DNA of 64,000 nucleotides from Prorocentrum cordatum (Eukaryota; Sar; Dinophyceae; Prorocentrales; Prorocentraceae): the NCBI GenBank assembly GCA_963575745.1, contig CAUYUJ010022515.1, positions 307,766 to 371,765 on the forward strand, given 5' to 3'. Positions 32,080-42,163 of the stretch are shown here, piece by piece. Under the pieces are notes generated by a model, which made no database searches, was not told where the DNA came from, and saw only the letters and a program-made list of their open reading frames with translations. Each line of letters begins with the position of its first letter. Positions within the stretch are counted from its first letter, which is position 1. The position numbers and the translations under genes were made by a program.

Positions 32080-33513
32080 TCACCTCGGTGCTGGCGGGCA
32101 CGGGGCAACGCGAAAAAGTAGCTGGGCATCAGATGGTGATGTAGCCGTTGACGTTTGCCGATGGTTCTGATGCTGGACTGGCTGGATCTCGGGCAGCTCC
32201 CGACAAGTCATCTTCATCAGTATCCTCAGCGGCAAGGTTGACTGCTTCCTGATCGGGTTTGTCATGTTTAGAGTCAACAGCGTTGTCCATGCTGATCTTG
32301 GTCTGCTTGGGCGGCGCCTGTCCTGTTTGGCGCCGTAGCGATATTGAACGTGCTGCGAGAAGGCCGCCTCCATGCTGTTACGACCTGAGGCACGAGCTTC
32401 CGACGGCGATGTTGGTGGCTTGTCTGGCTTCTTCTTGGGGTCCAAGATCTGCTGCTGCAGCTGATTCTCGTCCTCCTGTCGGCTATCGCTCACTTCAGTG
32501 ATCTGTTTCTGGATGTTGGTCATGGTGTTCTTGAAGTCCAGGATCTGTGTGAGTAGCCGAGTCTGCGCATGCTGCATGGACGCAAGCAACCTTGCTGTGG
32601 TGAGTTCGGTTCCCGTGCCCGCTGAACCCATATTTGTCGGCGTAGCTCCAGGTGGTGCAGGGGCAGGCGGCGTCGGTTCTGGCTTCGGCGAGGTGGCGGT
32701 ACCCTTGGGTTTGCCATGTGCCGAGGGCCGGGCTCTCTGCGGCCTGAAAGCGCCTTCTTTTGCGAGAGGCGCGTCATCTTCGGACTCACCATCATCGTCC
32801 TCATCCATGTGGTCTGAGGCCTTGGGGTGTCGACCGTGCGCGCGTTGGGCACGAGTGTCGGCTGACTTGCGCTCCTCCTCCTTTGTCTCATCGAGATTCT
32901 TGAAGTGCTCTAGCAAGGCTTCGGCATGGGCGAGCTCCTCGTGCAGGGTCTCCACTTGGCTGCCACAAGTCTCGAGGTACTGCTCAGCTTCATTTTGAAG
33001 ATTCTGTGATAACGCTAGGCGTCGTCTGGCACGGTTGACAAAGCTTTGCTGCTTGGTGGTGCGCGCCGTAGCCAAGCGCGAGTACATGAGCTGATACACG
33101 ACGGAGCTGTACTCGTGCCGCAACGCTTCCATTTGGTTCAGGTCCAGCTTGAGCTCCTGTGAACACTTCATTTGACGCTCCAGTCTCTCCAATGTAGATC
33201 CCAACGCCTTTCTGAAGTCTCCGAGCTCATGTGAAGCTTCCGGTGGGTCTTGCCACCTACGATGAGAAATTGTTTCCTCGGGAGAGCAGGGCGGAATGTT
33301 CATGATCTCATCCTCCTCATCGGTTACTGGCCGTGCTCCACTTTTGCTGGACTGTTTCTGCCATGGCGGTGCTTTTGGTTTGTCGATGCTCTTGACATTC
33401 GACTGGGACGGTGGATGGTACTTGATGCATTGCTTGACCTCCCACTTGTTGACATGATTGCACGCGGACATTCCCACAAACACTTGACTTGATTGTGTTG
33501 CCTGCTTTGCCAT
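32080..33513 (-). CDS. LINE-C ORF1-like coiled-coil protein
   Basis: Intact 477-codon frame beginning MAKQATQSSQVFVGMSACNH. The first 60 residues hold two Cys and several His, a possible small zinc site (ACNHVNKWEVKQC). Residues about 105-215 are rich in Glu, Gln, Leu and Arg and look like a long coiled coil. An acidic patch (HMDEDDDGESEDD) and a Pro-rich stretch follow, then a second helical segment (TTARLLASMQHAQTRLLTQI). LINE ORF1 proteins often combine coiled coils with nucleic-acid-binding tails, and its position ahead of the RNase H, EEP and RT remnants supports that. Alternatively it is an unrelated host coiled-coil protein. Codon use resembles the rest of the element. Confidence 0.55.
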   Translation of the reverse strand: MAKQATQSSQVFVGMSACNHVNKWEVKQCIKYHPPSQSNVKSIDKPKAPPWQKQSSKSGARPVTDEEDEIMNIPPCSPEETISHRRWQDPPEASHELGDFRKALGSTLERLERQMKCSQELKLDLNQMEALRHEYSSVVYQLMYSRLATARTTKQQSFVNRARRRLALSQNLQNEAEQYLETCGSQVETLHEELAHAEALLEHFKNLDETKEEERKSADTRAQRAHGRHPKASDHMDEDDDGESEDDAPLAKEGAFRPQRARPSAHGKPKGTATSPKPEPTPPAPAPPGATPTNMGSAGTGTELTTARLLASMQHAQTRLLTQILDFKNTMTNIQKQITEVSDSRQEDENQLQQQILDPKKKPDKPPTSPSEARASGRNSMEAAFSQHVQYRYGAKQDRRRPSRPRSAWTTLLTLNMTNPIRKQSTLPLRILMKMTCRELPEIQPVQHQNHRQTSTATSPSDAQLLFRVAPCPPAPR

Positions 33514-33580
33514 TCTCGACCTCTGCTGCGCGGGCGAGATGATTGGCGCCTGCCATCACGCTGACCACGCTGACTCTACG

Positions 33581-34030
33581 ACATGGTATTGTGATGGTCT
33601 GCTAGCACCTCTGTGGCGGCCACAACCTGCAGTAAGGCTCTGGCCTTGCTGCGGTCCGCCTGCGAACTGCGAGCTGCGGGCCTCCGGTGCCCCCCGTTAG
33701 GCTGCGGCCCTCGCATATACCCCCGCCCCGGCCAAACGCTGGGGGGGGACGAGGAAAAACAAGCAGGCGCAATCCAGACATCCGACGTCGCGTTCAGCAG
33801 ACCAAGTCAGCCCTAGAATCGATTGGGCTCGCAAGGGTTCACATGTGGCTGCGGTCCGCTCTGGCACGCCTGTGCCAAGTGGGCTCTGACGCACTTGCAC
33901 GGATAGCCCTCCTGCCGCGCGCCGTTGCTGGGCGGTGCGCGCTGGGGGGCAGGCGTGAGTGAGGCCTGGCCGGCGGGAGAACTCGCAGGAACGCCAGCAC
34001 CTGCGCCCGAAACGCCCTCGGGCCAGCGAT
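33581..34030. other. No gene seen
   Basis: Upstream flank of LINE-C ORF1. GC-rich, no spliced leader or domain recognised on either strand. Confidence 0.5.
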
Positions 34031-34046
34031 GGCCTTGGGCTTGGTG

Positions 34047-34164
34047 TCGCTCGGACGTGTGCACCTTTTCTCGGCGGGGATCATTGAGGAGCCTCCTGGA
34101 TCCTCCCGCGAACAAAAGCCACGCACGAAACCGAAAAGAGCACAGGGAATGGACGTCCGAGCGA
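34047..34164. mobile_element. About 120-bp palindromic element, copy 2
   Basis: TCGCTCGGACGT (34047-34058) and its perfect complement (34153-34164) form the ends. GTGCACCTTTTCTCGG and CCGAAAAGAGCACA extend the pairing inward. Outer flanks CTTGGTG and TGGCCAG are shared with copy 3, so the true ends may be some 7 bases further out. Confidence 0.8.
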
Positions 34165-34431
34165 TGGCCAGCTCGGGAGGGGGGGAGGGAGAAGGGAGAA
34201 GGGGGAGGGGGCAGGGGGAGGGGCGAACCCCTCCCCGAAGGGGAAGCAGGGGGCCGGAGGAGGAAACTGCCAAGGGCCGGTGGCACGCGGCGCCCCACGC
34301 GGCAGCACGACGGCTGCGCCGGCTGCGTGGGGCCGCTTGGGGCGCGCGCCTCCTCTCGGGGCTCTCGTCGTGCGGCGTGCTGACCCAGGCGCACCGCAGG
34401 GCCCCCGCACTTTTTCGCGGTCGCCTTGGTG

Positions 34432-34551
34432 TCGCTCGGACGCGTGCACTGTTTCTCGGCGGGGACCATTGAGGAGCATCCTGGATCCTCCCGCGAAAAA
34501 AAGCCACGCGCGAAACCGAGAAGAAAGCACATGGAATGGACGTCCGAGCGA
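34432..34551. mobile_element. About 120-bp palindromic element, copy 3
   Basis: Same ends as copy 2 with one mismatch on the left (TCGCTCGGACGC). The interior GGCGGGGACCATTGAGGAGC and GATCCTCCCGCG blocks are nearly identical to copy 2. The 385-bp spacing and common flanks suggest copies 2 and 3 arose together or by local duplication. Confidence 0.8.
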
Positions 34552-34711
34552 TGGCCAGTCGCGGCCCAGGCCGCGAGGCGACCAGGCGGAGCAAGGTAGG
34601 CACGGCGGCCGCAGCCTGGGCCGGTGCCCGCGCAGGACAGATCGGAGGGGGGCGGCACAGGGCCATCCGGGCGCGGAGCAGGGCACACGCACACGTGTGT
34701 AGCTTTCCAGG

Positions 34712-34850
34712 AAGCAGGAGGGGAAACCCCACACACACAGGCACAATGAATCTCGTCGATGCCCAGGAGGATGTGGGAAGACAAAACCCTGAAAATATGG
34801 GAAAGACATGGGGGATCAGATTTGCGTGTCCCAGGGCCCCTTCAAGACAG
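34712..34850 (+). repeat. Dispersed repeat R1, copy 3 (diverged)
   Basis: Contains GGAAGACAAAACCCTGAAAA and ends GTGTCCCAGGGCCCCTTCA, matching the last two thirds of the copies at 3579 and 4753. A GAGCCTCG/CGAGGCTC hairpin follows directly (34850-34871). Confidence 0.65.
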
Positions 34851-34975
34851 AGCCTCGCCGTCGAGGCTCGGACGAGTGGGCGCCTCTTCCTCGGCGGAGG
34901 GCGGCGGAGGGTCGGCGGGAGCCGGCGGAAGTAGAGCGAGGGCGCCTCCGCCAGCGGGAGGCCGGCGGAAGAGAA

Positions 34976-35290
34976 AGGTGGAGGAGGAGGAGGAGGAGGA
35001 GGAGGAGGAGGAGGAGGAGGAGGAGGAGTCCCCACGAGATGGCAGCCGTTTGGGGTGCAGGGCTTCTGGGGGCCGCCCCACGGGGCTCTCCCGCCGTGCA
35101 GGCGTCTTCGGGGAGCCCTCGCCTTTCTCTGCTCCTCCTCCTCCTCGTCGTCCTCCTCCTCCTCTTCCTACTCCTCCTTCTCCTCCTCCTCGTCCTCCTT
35201 CTCCTCCTCCGCTTCCTCGTCCTCCTCCTCCTCCTCCTCCTTGTCCTCCTCCTCCTCCTCGTCCTCCTCCTCCTCCTCCTCCTCGTTCTC
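34976..35290. repeat. AGG tract then CCT tract
   Basis: (GGA)n at 34976-35030 and (CCT)n with CGT/TTC variants at 35115-35290 form an inverted pair of complementary microsatellites about 85 bp apart. Confidence 0.85.
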
Positions 35291-35565
35291 CGGCGGGCGC
35301 TCGCCGTGGTGACCAGTGGGGTTGCTGTGATGGCAGGTGGGGGAGCGGCCAATCTCCGACGATCTGATTGTTTCAATCCAGGCGTGTGCCCCCCATTTCG
35401 CCCCCTCGGGCGTGTTATGGGGCCCCAGGGCCATCGAACACGGATCCGGGACGAAAAGCTACCCGGGGGGAAGCGGTCGGGGCTTCTGGTGCCGCGGATG
35501 GAAAACTAGCCTGACGAAGGACCCAACCGTATGCAGCTGCGAGTGCAGCATTGTGGGTACCACTT

Positions 35566-37447
35566 TCGGTGGAGCTTCCTGTAGGGCCACGAAGCGTGCG
35601 AGGGGTGCGCCGAAATCGGTGGCGCGGACGCATGCGGACCCTGCCACTGGAGCCTTCGGTGGATTTCCCTATGGGGCCACGAACCGCTGTCCTGGGTCGC
35701 GGTGACGCATGCGGACGCACCCACTGGGGCCTTCGCAGGACTCCCTATGGGGCGACGAACCGTGCGAGGGGTGTGCCGTAGTGACGCATGCGGACCCTGC
35801 CAGTGGAGCCTTCGGTGGAGCTCCCTATGGGGCCACGAAACGCTGTCCTGGGTGGCGGTGACGCATGCGGACGCACCCACTGGGGCCTTCGGTGGAGCTC
35901 CCTATGGGGCCACGAACCGTGTGAGGGGTGTGCCGTAATGGGTGGCGGTGACGCATGCGGACACACCCACTGGGGCCTTCAGTGGAGCTCCCTATGGGGC
36001 CACGAACCGGGTGAGGGATGTGCCGTAATGGGTGGCGGTGGCGCATGCGGACCCTGCCATTGGAGCCTTCGGTGGAGCTCCCTATGGGGCCACGAAGCGC
36101 TGTCCTGGGTGGCGGTGACGCATGCGGACGCACCCACTGGGGCCTTCGGTGGAGCTCCCTATGGGGCCACGAACCGTGTAAGGGGTGCGCCGTAATGGGT
36201 GGCGCTGACGCATGCGGACCCTGCCACTGGAGCCTTCAGTGGAGCTCCCCATGGGGCCACGAAGCGCTGTCCTGGGTGGCGGTGACGCATGCGGACGCAC
36301 CCACTGGGGCCTTCGGTGGAGCTCCCTATGGGGCCACGAACCGTGTGAAGGGTGTGCCGTAATGGGTGGCGCTGACGCATGCGGACCCTGCCACTGGAGC
36401 CTTCGGTGGAGCTCCATATGGGGCCACGAACCGTGTGAGGGGTGTGCCGTAATGAGTGGCGGTGACGCATGCGGACCCTGCCACTGGAGCCTTCGGTGGA
36501 GCTCCCTATGTGGCCACGAAGCGCTGTTCTGGGTGGCGGTGACGCATGCGGACTCGCTCACTGGGGCCTTCGGTGGAGCTCCCTATGGGGCCACGAACCG
36601 TGTGAGGGGTGTGCCGTAATGGGTGGCGGTGACGCATGCGGGCCCTGCCACTGGAGCCTTCGGTGGAGCTCCGTATGGGGCCACGAACCGCTGTCCTGTG
36701 TGGCGGTGACGCATGCTGACGCACCCACTGGGGCCTTCGGTGGAGTTCCCTACGTGGCCACGAACCGTGTGAGGGGTGTGCCGTAATGGGTGGCGCTGAC
36801 GCATGCGGACCTTGCCACTGGAGCCTTCGGTGGAGCGCATGGGGCCACGAAGCGCTGTCCTGGGTGGCGGTGACGCATGCGGACGCGCCCACGAGGGCCT
36901 TCGGTGGAGCTCCCTATGGGGCCACGAACCGTGTGAGGGGTGCGCCGTGATGGGTGGCGCTGACGCATGCGGACCCTGCCACTGGAGCCTTCGGTGGGGC
37001 TCCCCATGGGGCCACGAAGCGCTGTCCTGGGTGGCGGTGACGCATGTGGATGCACCCATTGGGGCCTTCGGTGGAGCTCCCTATGTGGCCACGAACCGTG
37101 TGAGGGGTGTGCCGTAATGGGTGGCGGTGACGCATGCGGACCTTGCCACTGGAGCCTTCGGTGGAGCTCCCTATGGGGCCACGAAGCGCTGTCCTGGGTG
37201 GCGGTGACGCACGCGGGCGCACCCACTGGGGCTTTCGGTGGAGCTCCCTATGTGGCCACGAGCCGTGCGAGGGGTGTGCCGTAATGGGTGGCGGTGACGC
37301 ATGCGGACCCTGCCACTGGAGCCTTCGGTGGAGCTCCCTATGGGGCCACGAAGCGTTGTCCTGGGTGGTGGTGACGCATGCGGACGCACCCACTGGGGCC
37401 TTCGGTGGAGCTCTCTATGGGGCCACGAACCGTGTGAGGGGGGTGCC
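35566..37447. repeat. 167-bp dimeric higher-order satellite array
   Basis: About 22 related subunits. Subunit A (90 bp, with GAACCGTGTGAGGGGTGTGC) mostly alternates with subunit B (77 bp, with GAAGCGCTGTCCTGGGTGGC), giving a 167-bp dimer. Both share CCCTATGGGGCCACGAA and GACGCATGCGGAC. The alternation is broken near 35880-36060 and 36370-36480. Because 167 is not a multiple of three, frames rotate, and the many open frames on both strands are artefacts. Confidence 0.95.
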
Positions 37448-37830
37448 GAACTAATGATGATCGTGATGATGATGACGATGCTGATGGTGACGTGGATGCT
37501 GATGATGGGGGCAGGGAGGGGGGGCAGCGGGAGGAGAAGGAAGGACGCGCGGCGCTGTCTTTTCAAAACGAGGACCCAACACCACAGGATGGTTGGGAAA
37601 AAACAGATCGGCGGAAAGCGCGGGCCTTCAAGGTTGAACGCCGCCAGTGTTCGCGAATCGGCCGATGATGAACGATCTGCGCCGTCGGCAAGCGCCGATC
37701 TTTTGAGGTTGAGACGTGCACTCGGTGTCAGGAACCGACTTCACGACATGAATTTGCCGTATGGTGGTTACTCTCACACACAGGCTCTGATACTTCACCT
37801 TGGACACGTCCGCAGTGATGCACTCAAAAC
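37448..37830. other. Short GAT run, then no gene seen
   Basis: 37450-37510 is GAT/ATG-rich. The rest is mixed sequence without a domain. CCGTATGGTGGTTACTCT at 37757 recurs at 38027. Confidence 0.5.
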
Positions 37831-38010
37831 AGGTAGACACTGCCACCCAATAAGAGGTACAATACTGTCATTCCAACCACATTGAGTCGGCATATACAGC
37901 GATACCCAAAACAAACTGTTCCATTCATAGGTAGACGTTGCCAACCAACTTCAAGGTAAGATACTGTCATCCCAACCACGTTGAGTCAGCATATGCAGTA
38001 ATGCCCACAC
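37831..38010 (+). repeat. 98-bp tandem duplication
   Basis: Two copies starting GGTAGACACTGCCA (37831) and GGTAGACGTTGCCA (37929), each continuing through ACTGTCAT, CCAACCAC and TTGAGTC. Confidence 0.8.
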
Positions 38011-38474
38011 CATTTACAGTAATACCCCGTATGGTGGTTACTCTGGTCCTCCCTCCCTCCCTCCCTCCCAAGATGCTTCCGGGTGCCTCCAAGTTCGGAG
38101 GCCTCTTGGGGGAGGTCTCTGGAGGTTTCTGCTCCTGACTTCCTCCCTTCCCAGAGGATTCGGGATGCCTCTGGAGGTTTCTGGAGGCCAAGGCTTGGCA
38201 AAAGCATGCGGATCGGAAAACCTTGGTCTAGGGCCACCACGAGGGTGCGAAGTTCGTCGCGCTTCGCGGTCTGGGTGATGTCGATGCGAGGCGCGAGTCC
38301 CTCATCCTGTCCCAGGGGTGGGGTGGGGGGGGCGGCGCGAAAGAGCGGAGACAGTTGCGCTTCGCGTAGCGCGAAGCGCGAAGATAGTTGCCCTACAGTG
38401 GAAGCCCATGCCAAGGAACACCCTGCTTGCCTCCAGGGTGCCCTGGGTTTCCCGGGATTCGCTGGTTTCGTCAT
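38011..38474. other. No gene; perfect GC hairpin
   Basis: GCGCTTCGCG (38357-38366), TAG loop, and CGCGAAGCGC (38370-38379) form a perfect 10-bp stem. CCTCCAAG/GGAGGTTTCTGGAGG repeats occupy 38080-38190. No CDS. Confidence 0.6.
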
Positions 38475-38590
38475 GGCAAGCGTGACGCCCCCACATCAGA
38501 AAGCAATGGATGTCCTGGGGTCTCCGAGTTGGGTTTCTTGTGGAACGTTTCTTGCGGTCGAGCTCCTGCTGTAGTTGCCCTGGTCGATCC
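38475..38590 (+). repeat. Dispersed repeat R3, copy 1
   Basis: TGGCAAGCGTGACGC..., GATGTCCTGGGGTCTC and GGTCGAGCTCCTGCTGTA also occur at 40957-41070 with about 75-80% similarity by eye. Confidence 0.7.
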
Positions 38591-38969
38591 TCTTCCTCCG
38601 CCTCCGCCTCTGGTAGCCACCCGGCAGCGAGGCCAGGAACGCGAGGGCGCTGGGCGAGACGCTGCGGGAGGCGGCCGACATCCGAGACGGATCGCCGTGG
38701 GGCGCGTGCGTGCGCAGGGCCCCGGAGGAGGCAGGACGTCAGAGGCGGAAAAGGTACCCATACCGCTACCTTTCGCCCATGATGTTCCAACCTACTTTAG
38801 CCTTGATCACCAGAAAGAATTTCGAGCGCCAGAAAAGCATCCAAAAACTCTAGGGTTTTCACGTGGCGGGCCCTGGGAGAAACTCGTCCGACACTGTTTC
38901 GACACTATTTCGACACTCTTTCGACACTTTTCCGGGTGCTCGAAATTATTTCTGGGATGTGGTCCTTAA
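38591..38969. other. No gene; inverted introner fragment
   Basis: Around 38749-38770, GGTACCCATACCGCTACC is the reverse complement of the GTAGCGGTA...GGTACC block of the introner-like family, so a partial minus-strand copy is likely. Nothing else recognised. Confidence 0.45.
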
Positions 38970-39130
38970 GTACGATGGGAGCAACATAACCCTTAGCCCG
39001 TTTTTCAAATTTTCAGGCCTCTTGGGAGGCCCTCGTCGCCACCGTTGGACTCGCCCCCGAAATTCTTGTCAGAACGCACCCCGGGAGAGGTCCGGGGGGT
39101 AGCGGCATCGGTACCTTTTTGTCTCCACAG
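38970..39130 (+). repeat. Introner-like element, copy 1
   Basis: Begins GTACGATGG, matching the GTACGATTG donor of the intron at 43971, and ends TTTTTGTCTCCACAG. Internal blocks CCCTCGTCGCCACC, GTTGGACTCGCC and GGTCCGGGGGGTAGCGGCATC align with that intron. It therefore carries both splice-site ends, but no exon was recognised around it. Confidence 0.65.
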
Positions 39131-39429
39131 GAAGAGCGAGGGGAGTTCGAAGCCAGGGCCCCGGAATTGGCGGCGCGCACGAGGGGGTAGGGTGAGGGGG
39201 AACGCTTCGTAGAAGCACCCCCGAGACGCCCAAATAGGGGACGCGAGCATCACAACTAAATGTTAATACATCGAGTCTGGAGATGCTGCACCCTTTGGGG
39301 CGCTCCTGGCTGTGGATTCTCCCATTCTCCATCCTCACATTCAACTTTACTCTCTCCTTCCCTCCCGCCTTCATTCCTTCTCCTTATAGATAACTTCTCC
39401 CTGTCGCACCCCGAGGCCAGTTTTTAGGG
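39131..39429. other. No gene seen
   Basis: Mixed sequence, becoming pyrimidine-rich at 39345-39390. Confidence 0.5.
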
Positions 39430-40010
39430 CGGGCGGGGCGTTTCGCCTGAGACTTCCTCACCGTTGATGTTTCTTGAACTGAAAAGTGACAACAGCTTCA
39501 CAGATGGAGGGCGGGTGGTTTTCAAAATGTGGCTCTCGCCTTAGCGCCGCGCACATTCGTTGTCAAAATTTGCAAGCGTTTCACGGATTGAGGGCGGGTG
39601 GTTTTCAAAATGTAGTTATTGTCTTAGCGCCGCGCACATTCTTATAAAACATTGCAAGGTATTCACGGATTGAGGGCGGGTGGTTTTCAAAATGTGGCTC
39701 TTGCCCTAGCGCGGCGCACATTCGTTTTTTCAAATAAAAACCATTGCAAGAGTTTCACGGATTGCGGGCGAGTCGTTTTCAACATGTGGTTCTCGCTTTA
39801 GCGCCGCGCACATTCGTGTTTTAATATAAATGCAAAATCTTTACGGATTGAGGGCGGGCCGTTTGTTGAATGTGGCTCTCGCCTTAGCGCCGCGTGCATT
39901 TGTTTTAAACATTTGCAAGAGCTTCACGGATTGAGGACGGGAGGATTACAAAATGTGGTTTTCGTTTTCGCGTCGCGCACATTCGTTTTTCCAGAACTAA
40001 CAAGAGTTTC
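39430..40010 (+). repeat. 85-bp tandem array (R2 family)
   Basis: A leader (GGGCGTTTCGCCTGAGAC) is followed by six units of about 80-90 bp and a partial seventh. Each unit reads TTCACGGATTGAGGGCGG, TTTTCAAAATGTGGCTCTCG, CCTTAGCGCCGCGCACATTCG and a short AT-rich spacer. Diverged units lie at 16395-17370. Confidence 0.9.
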
Positions 40011-40334
40011 ACGGGCTTCCAGGATCAGCGTACCAGACATGATGCTTTGGAAGGATCCAGTACTATGCGGGCGCAACAGTTATGTTGATTCGCGGTATTG
40101 AAATCCCAAAAATGGCGTTATGGCACGATTCCGGATCGTCAAAACGCAGCAGGCAGGTTGATACGTGGCGTTGAAATCCCGAGAACAATGTTTCGGCATG
40201 CTTCAGCATCTTCAAACGGTTGTTTTCCAACGAGGCAGTTCCCTCAATGGAAAAGAACCGTTGTAGGGGCCTCTGAAGAGGGAGCTTGGAGGGAGGGTTA
40301 ATTCCAACATCGTTGATGACTCTTAGGTTTACAC
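40011..40334. other. No gene seen
   Basis: Short dispersed similarity only (GATTCGCGGTATTGAAATCCC and GTGGCGTTGAAATCCC near 40087 and 40165). Confidence 0.5.
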
Positions 40335-40600
40335 TGGTCCTCCTCCTCCTCCTCCTCCTCCTCCTCCTCCTCTCCCTCCGCCTCTTCCTCATCCTCCTCC
40401 TCTTCCTCCTCCTCCTCCTGTTCCTTCTCCTCCTCCTTCTCCTCCTCCTCCTCCTCCTCCTCCTCCTCTCCCTCCTCTCCCTCCTCCTGCTTCTCCTCCT
40501 GCTTCTCCTCCTCCTCCTCTTCCTGCTGCTTATCCCCCTCCTCCTCTTCCTATTACTTCTCCTCTCCCTCCGCCTCTACCTCCAGAGGAGAGGGAGGGGA
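40335..40600. repeat. CTC/CCT microsatellite
   Basis: Long (CTC)n tract with TTC and CTG interruptions, followed by GAGGGAGGGG-rich sequence to about 40740. Confidence 0.9.
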
Positions 40601-40956
40601 CTTGAGCGAGAAGCAGAGAAAACAGGAGGGGGAGAGGATGGAGGGAGGGAGGGAGAGAGGAAGATGCGGAGGATGAGGAGGGTGGTTTGGGGTGGAGGGG
40701 AGACGACGGGGGAGGGCGAGGGGAGAGACGTTCCAGAGAGCCTCGAACCTCCAAACTGGAGGTGTCGACTTCAGTCCAGATCGCCTCCCTAGGCAGATGC
40801 TTGTGCCGAGAGGGGCCCGCAACTGTCTCGGGAAGAAGAGGCGCTCCGTCACCGCCAGTGCCCCTGGCCCTGCCGCGAGCCGTCCTCCCGGTCCTGGTGC
40901 TCGCACTGCGTCTCTCCACCAATCTCGCCTGGCCAGCCTCGGTCCAGTGGGAGTAT

Positions 40957-41070
40957 GGAAAGCATGACGCTCCCGCACCAAAGATCAGTGGACGTCCTAG
41001 GGTCTCAGGGTTGGGCTTCTTGCGGAAGGTCTCTTGTGGTCGAGCCTCTGCTGTACGTCGGAGGTTTTGG
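40957..41070 (+). repeat. Dispersed repeat R3, copy 2
   Basis: Same blocks as 38475: TGGAAAGCATGACGC, GACGTCCTAGGGTCTC, and GGTCGAGCCTCTGCTGTA. Confidence 0.7.
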
Positions 41071-41604
41071 TCGGGGGCTGTTCTGGTGCTTCGCTAAGGC
41101 AGCCTTCGGGGGCAGCCCAGGCGGCAGGGCACGCAGCGCTTCCAAAGCAGGCCTGGCGGGGCCAGCGGCGCGCGCGCCCCACCCCAGTGCGGGCACTCCG
41201 CCACCGCCAGACCCCGTGGCTCGGCACCATCAGAGGGCTGGTGCTCGCCCAACCGCCGCCGCCCCGCGGCTAGCCAGTGCTAGCCACTACCCCCCTCTCG
41301 CGCTCGCCGTGGTGCTCCTGGGCAGCGCTGCTGAAGGCCCTGGCTGGCGCATCCCCTCCCTCCCCCCGGGAACGACCGCCGTTCGGGTCTGGTCCTAGCA
41401 GCGATTGCTCCTGGGGGTGGGGGGGGTGCACTGGCTCCCAGCCACGCTTCGCGCGGACGGAGACGGTGCCGCCAGCTTGCTTGCTTGCCTCTGGCCCCGT
41501 CCCCGACCAGCCCCGGCCCGACCGCTCTGTGGAAAACTTCCTTTTGGTTCGACCCCCAGCCACCCCGACCTGGCACCGATACCATGGGCCATCCTGGAAA
41601 ACTG
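41071..41604. other. GC-rich spacer, no gene seen
   Basis: Ala/Pro-rich open frames on both strands without domain motifs. Confidence 0.5.
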
Positions 41605-41700
41605 TTGTCGCCACGGCTGGGTTCTCTCCGAGTTCAGGTCAGAACGCTCTCCAAGACAGGCCCGCGGAGTAGCAGTATCAGTATTTTTCTGTTTCCCCAG
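41605..41700 (+). repeat. Introner-like element, partial copy 2
   Basis: GTTGTCGCCACGGCTGG, GGTCAGAACGC, CCGCGGAGTAGCAGTATC and a T-rich end finishing TTTCCCCAG align with the 3' two thirds of the intron at 43971-44111. The GTACGAT start is not visible. Confidence 0.55.
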
Positions 41701-42128
41701 ATGAGCGGGCTGGACACTGAGAGGAGAGACGTGGGATGAGGGCATTTTCCCCCCACCCAGAGCCTGCCCCTCCTCCCTTGTACTTCCGCGTTGGCTTCCG
41801 GACCGGGCCTCCTCTCGCCCCTTCGCCCTCCCCTCCTCCTGCTTTCCTTCCTCCCCGCTCCTCCCCCTTTTGCTTTCCAGATGGGTTCCTCACGTAGGAA
41901 CATATTCGCTCGTTCCCCATTGGGCGTCTGCACTCACTCCACTGGACCCCGCTGCTCATACCCCCCCCCTCCGCCGCAAAAAATAGGCACAGACACCCTC
42001 CAACGGATTGTTCCTGGGCCTCAGGGAGGGTGGCGGTGTATAGGTCACCGCTGGGAGCCAGCGACTTTATACACCGCCGCCCCCCCTGAAGGTACATGCA
42101 AAGTTTGTTCGTCGGAGAGTGTCTGTGT

Positions 42129-42163
<35 letters not shown>

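Larger units (their letters stand above)
26700..33580 (-). mobile_element. LINE-C non-LTR retrotransposon, minus strand
   Basis: Reading leftwards from 33513: an intact ORF1, then RNase H-like, EEP, linker, RT and C-terminal remnants in several frames. Both ends are approximate. RNase H lies between ORF1 and the EEP, not after the RT as in LINE-A and LINE-B. No spliced leader was seen upstream of 33513. Confidence 0.7.

Noticed and set aside
33839-35035. 398-codon open frame on the minus strand
   Set aside because: Crosses two palindromic elements and an AGG tract; Pro/Arg-rich artefact.
35566-37447. Many 100-160-codon open frames on both strands in the satellite
   Set aside because: They repeat with the 167-bp period in rotating frames, as expected for a satellite lacking stops, not for genes.
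35566-37447. CRISPR-like array
   Set aside because: Units are head-to-tail with no unique spacers and are far longer than CRISPR repeats; the organism is eukaryotic.
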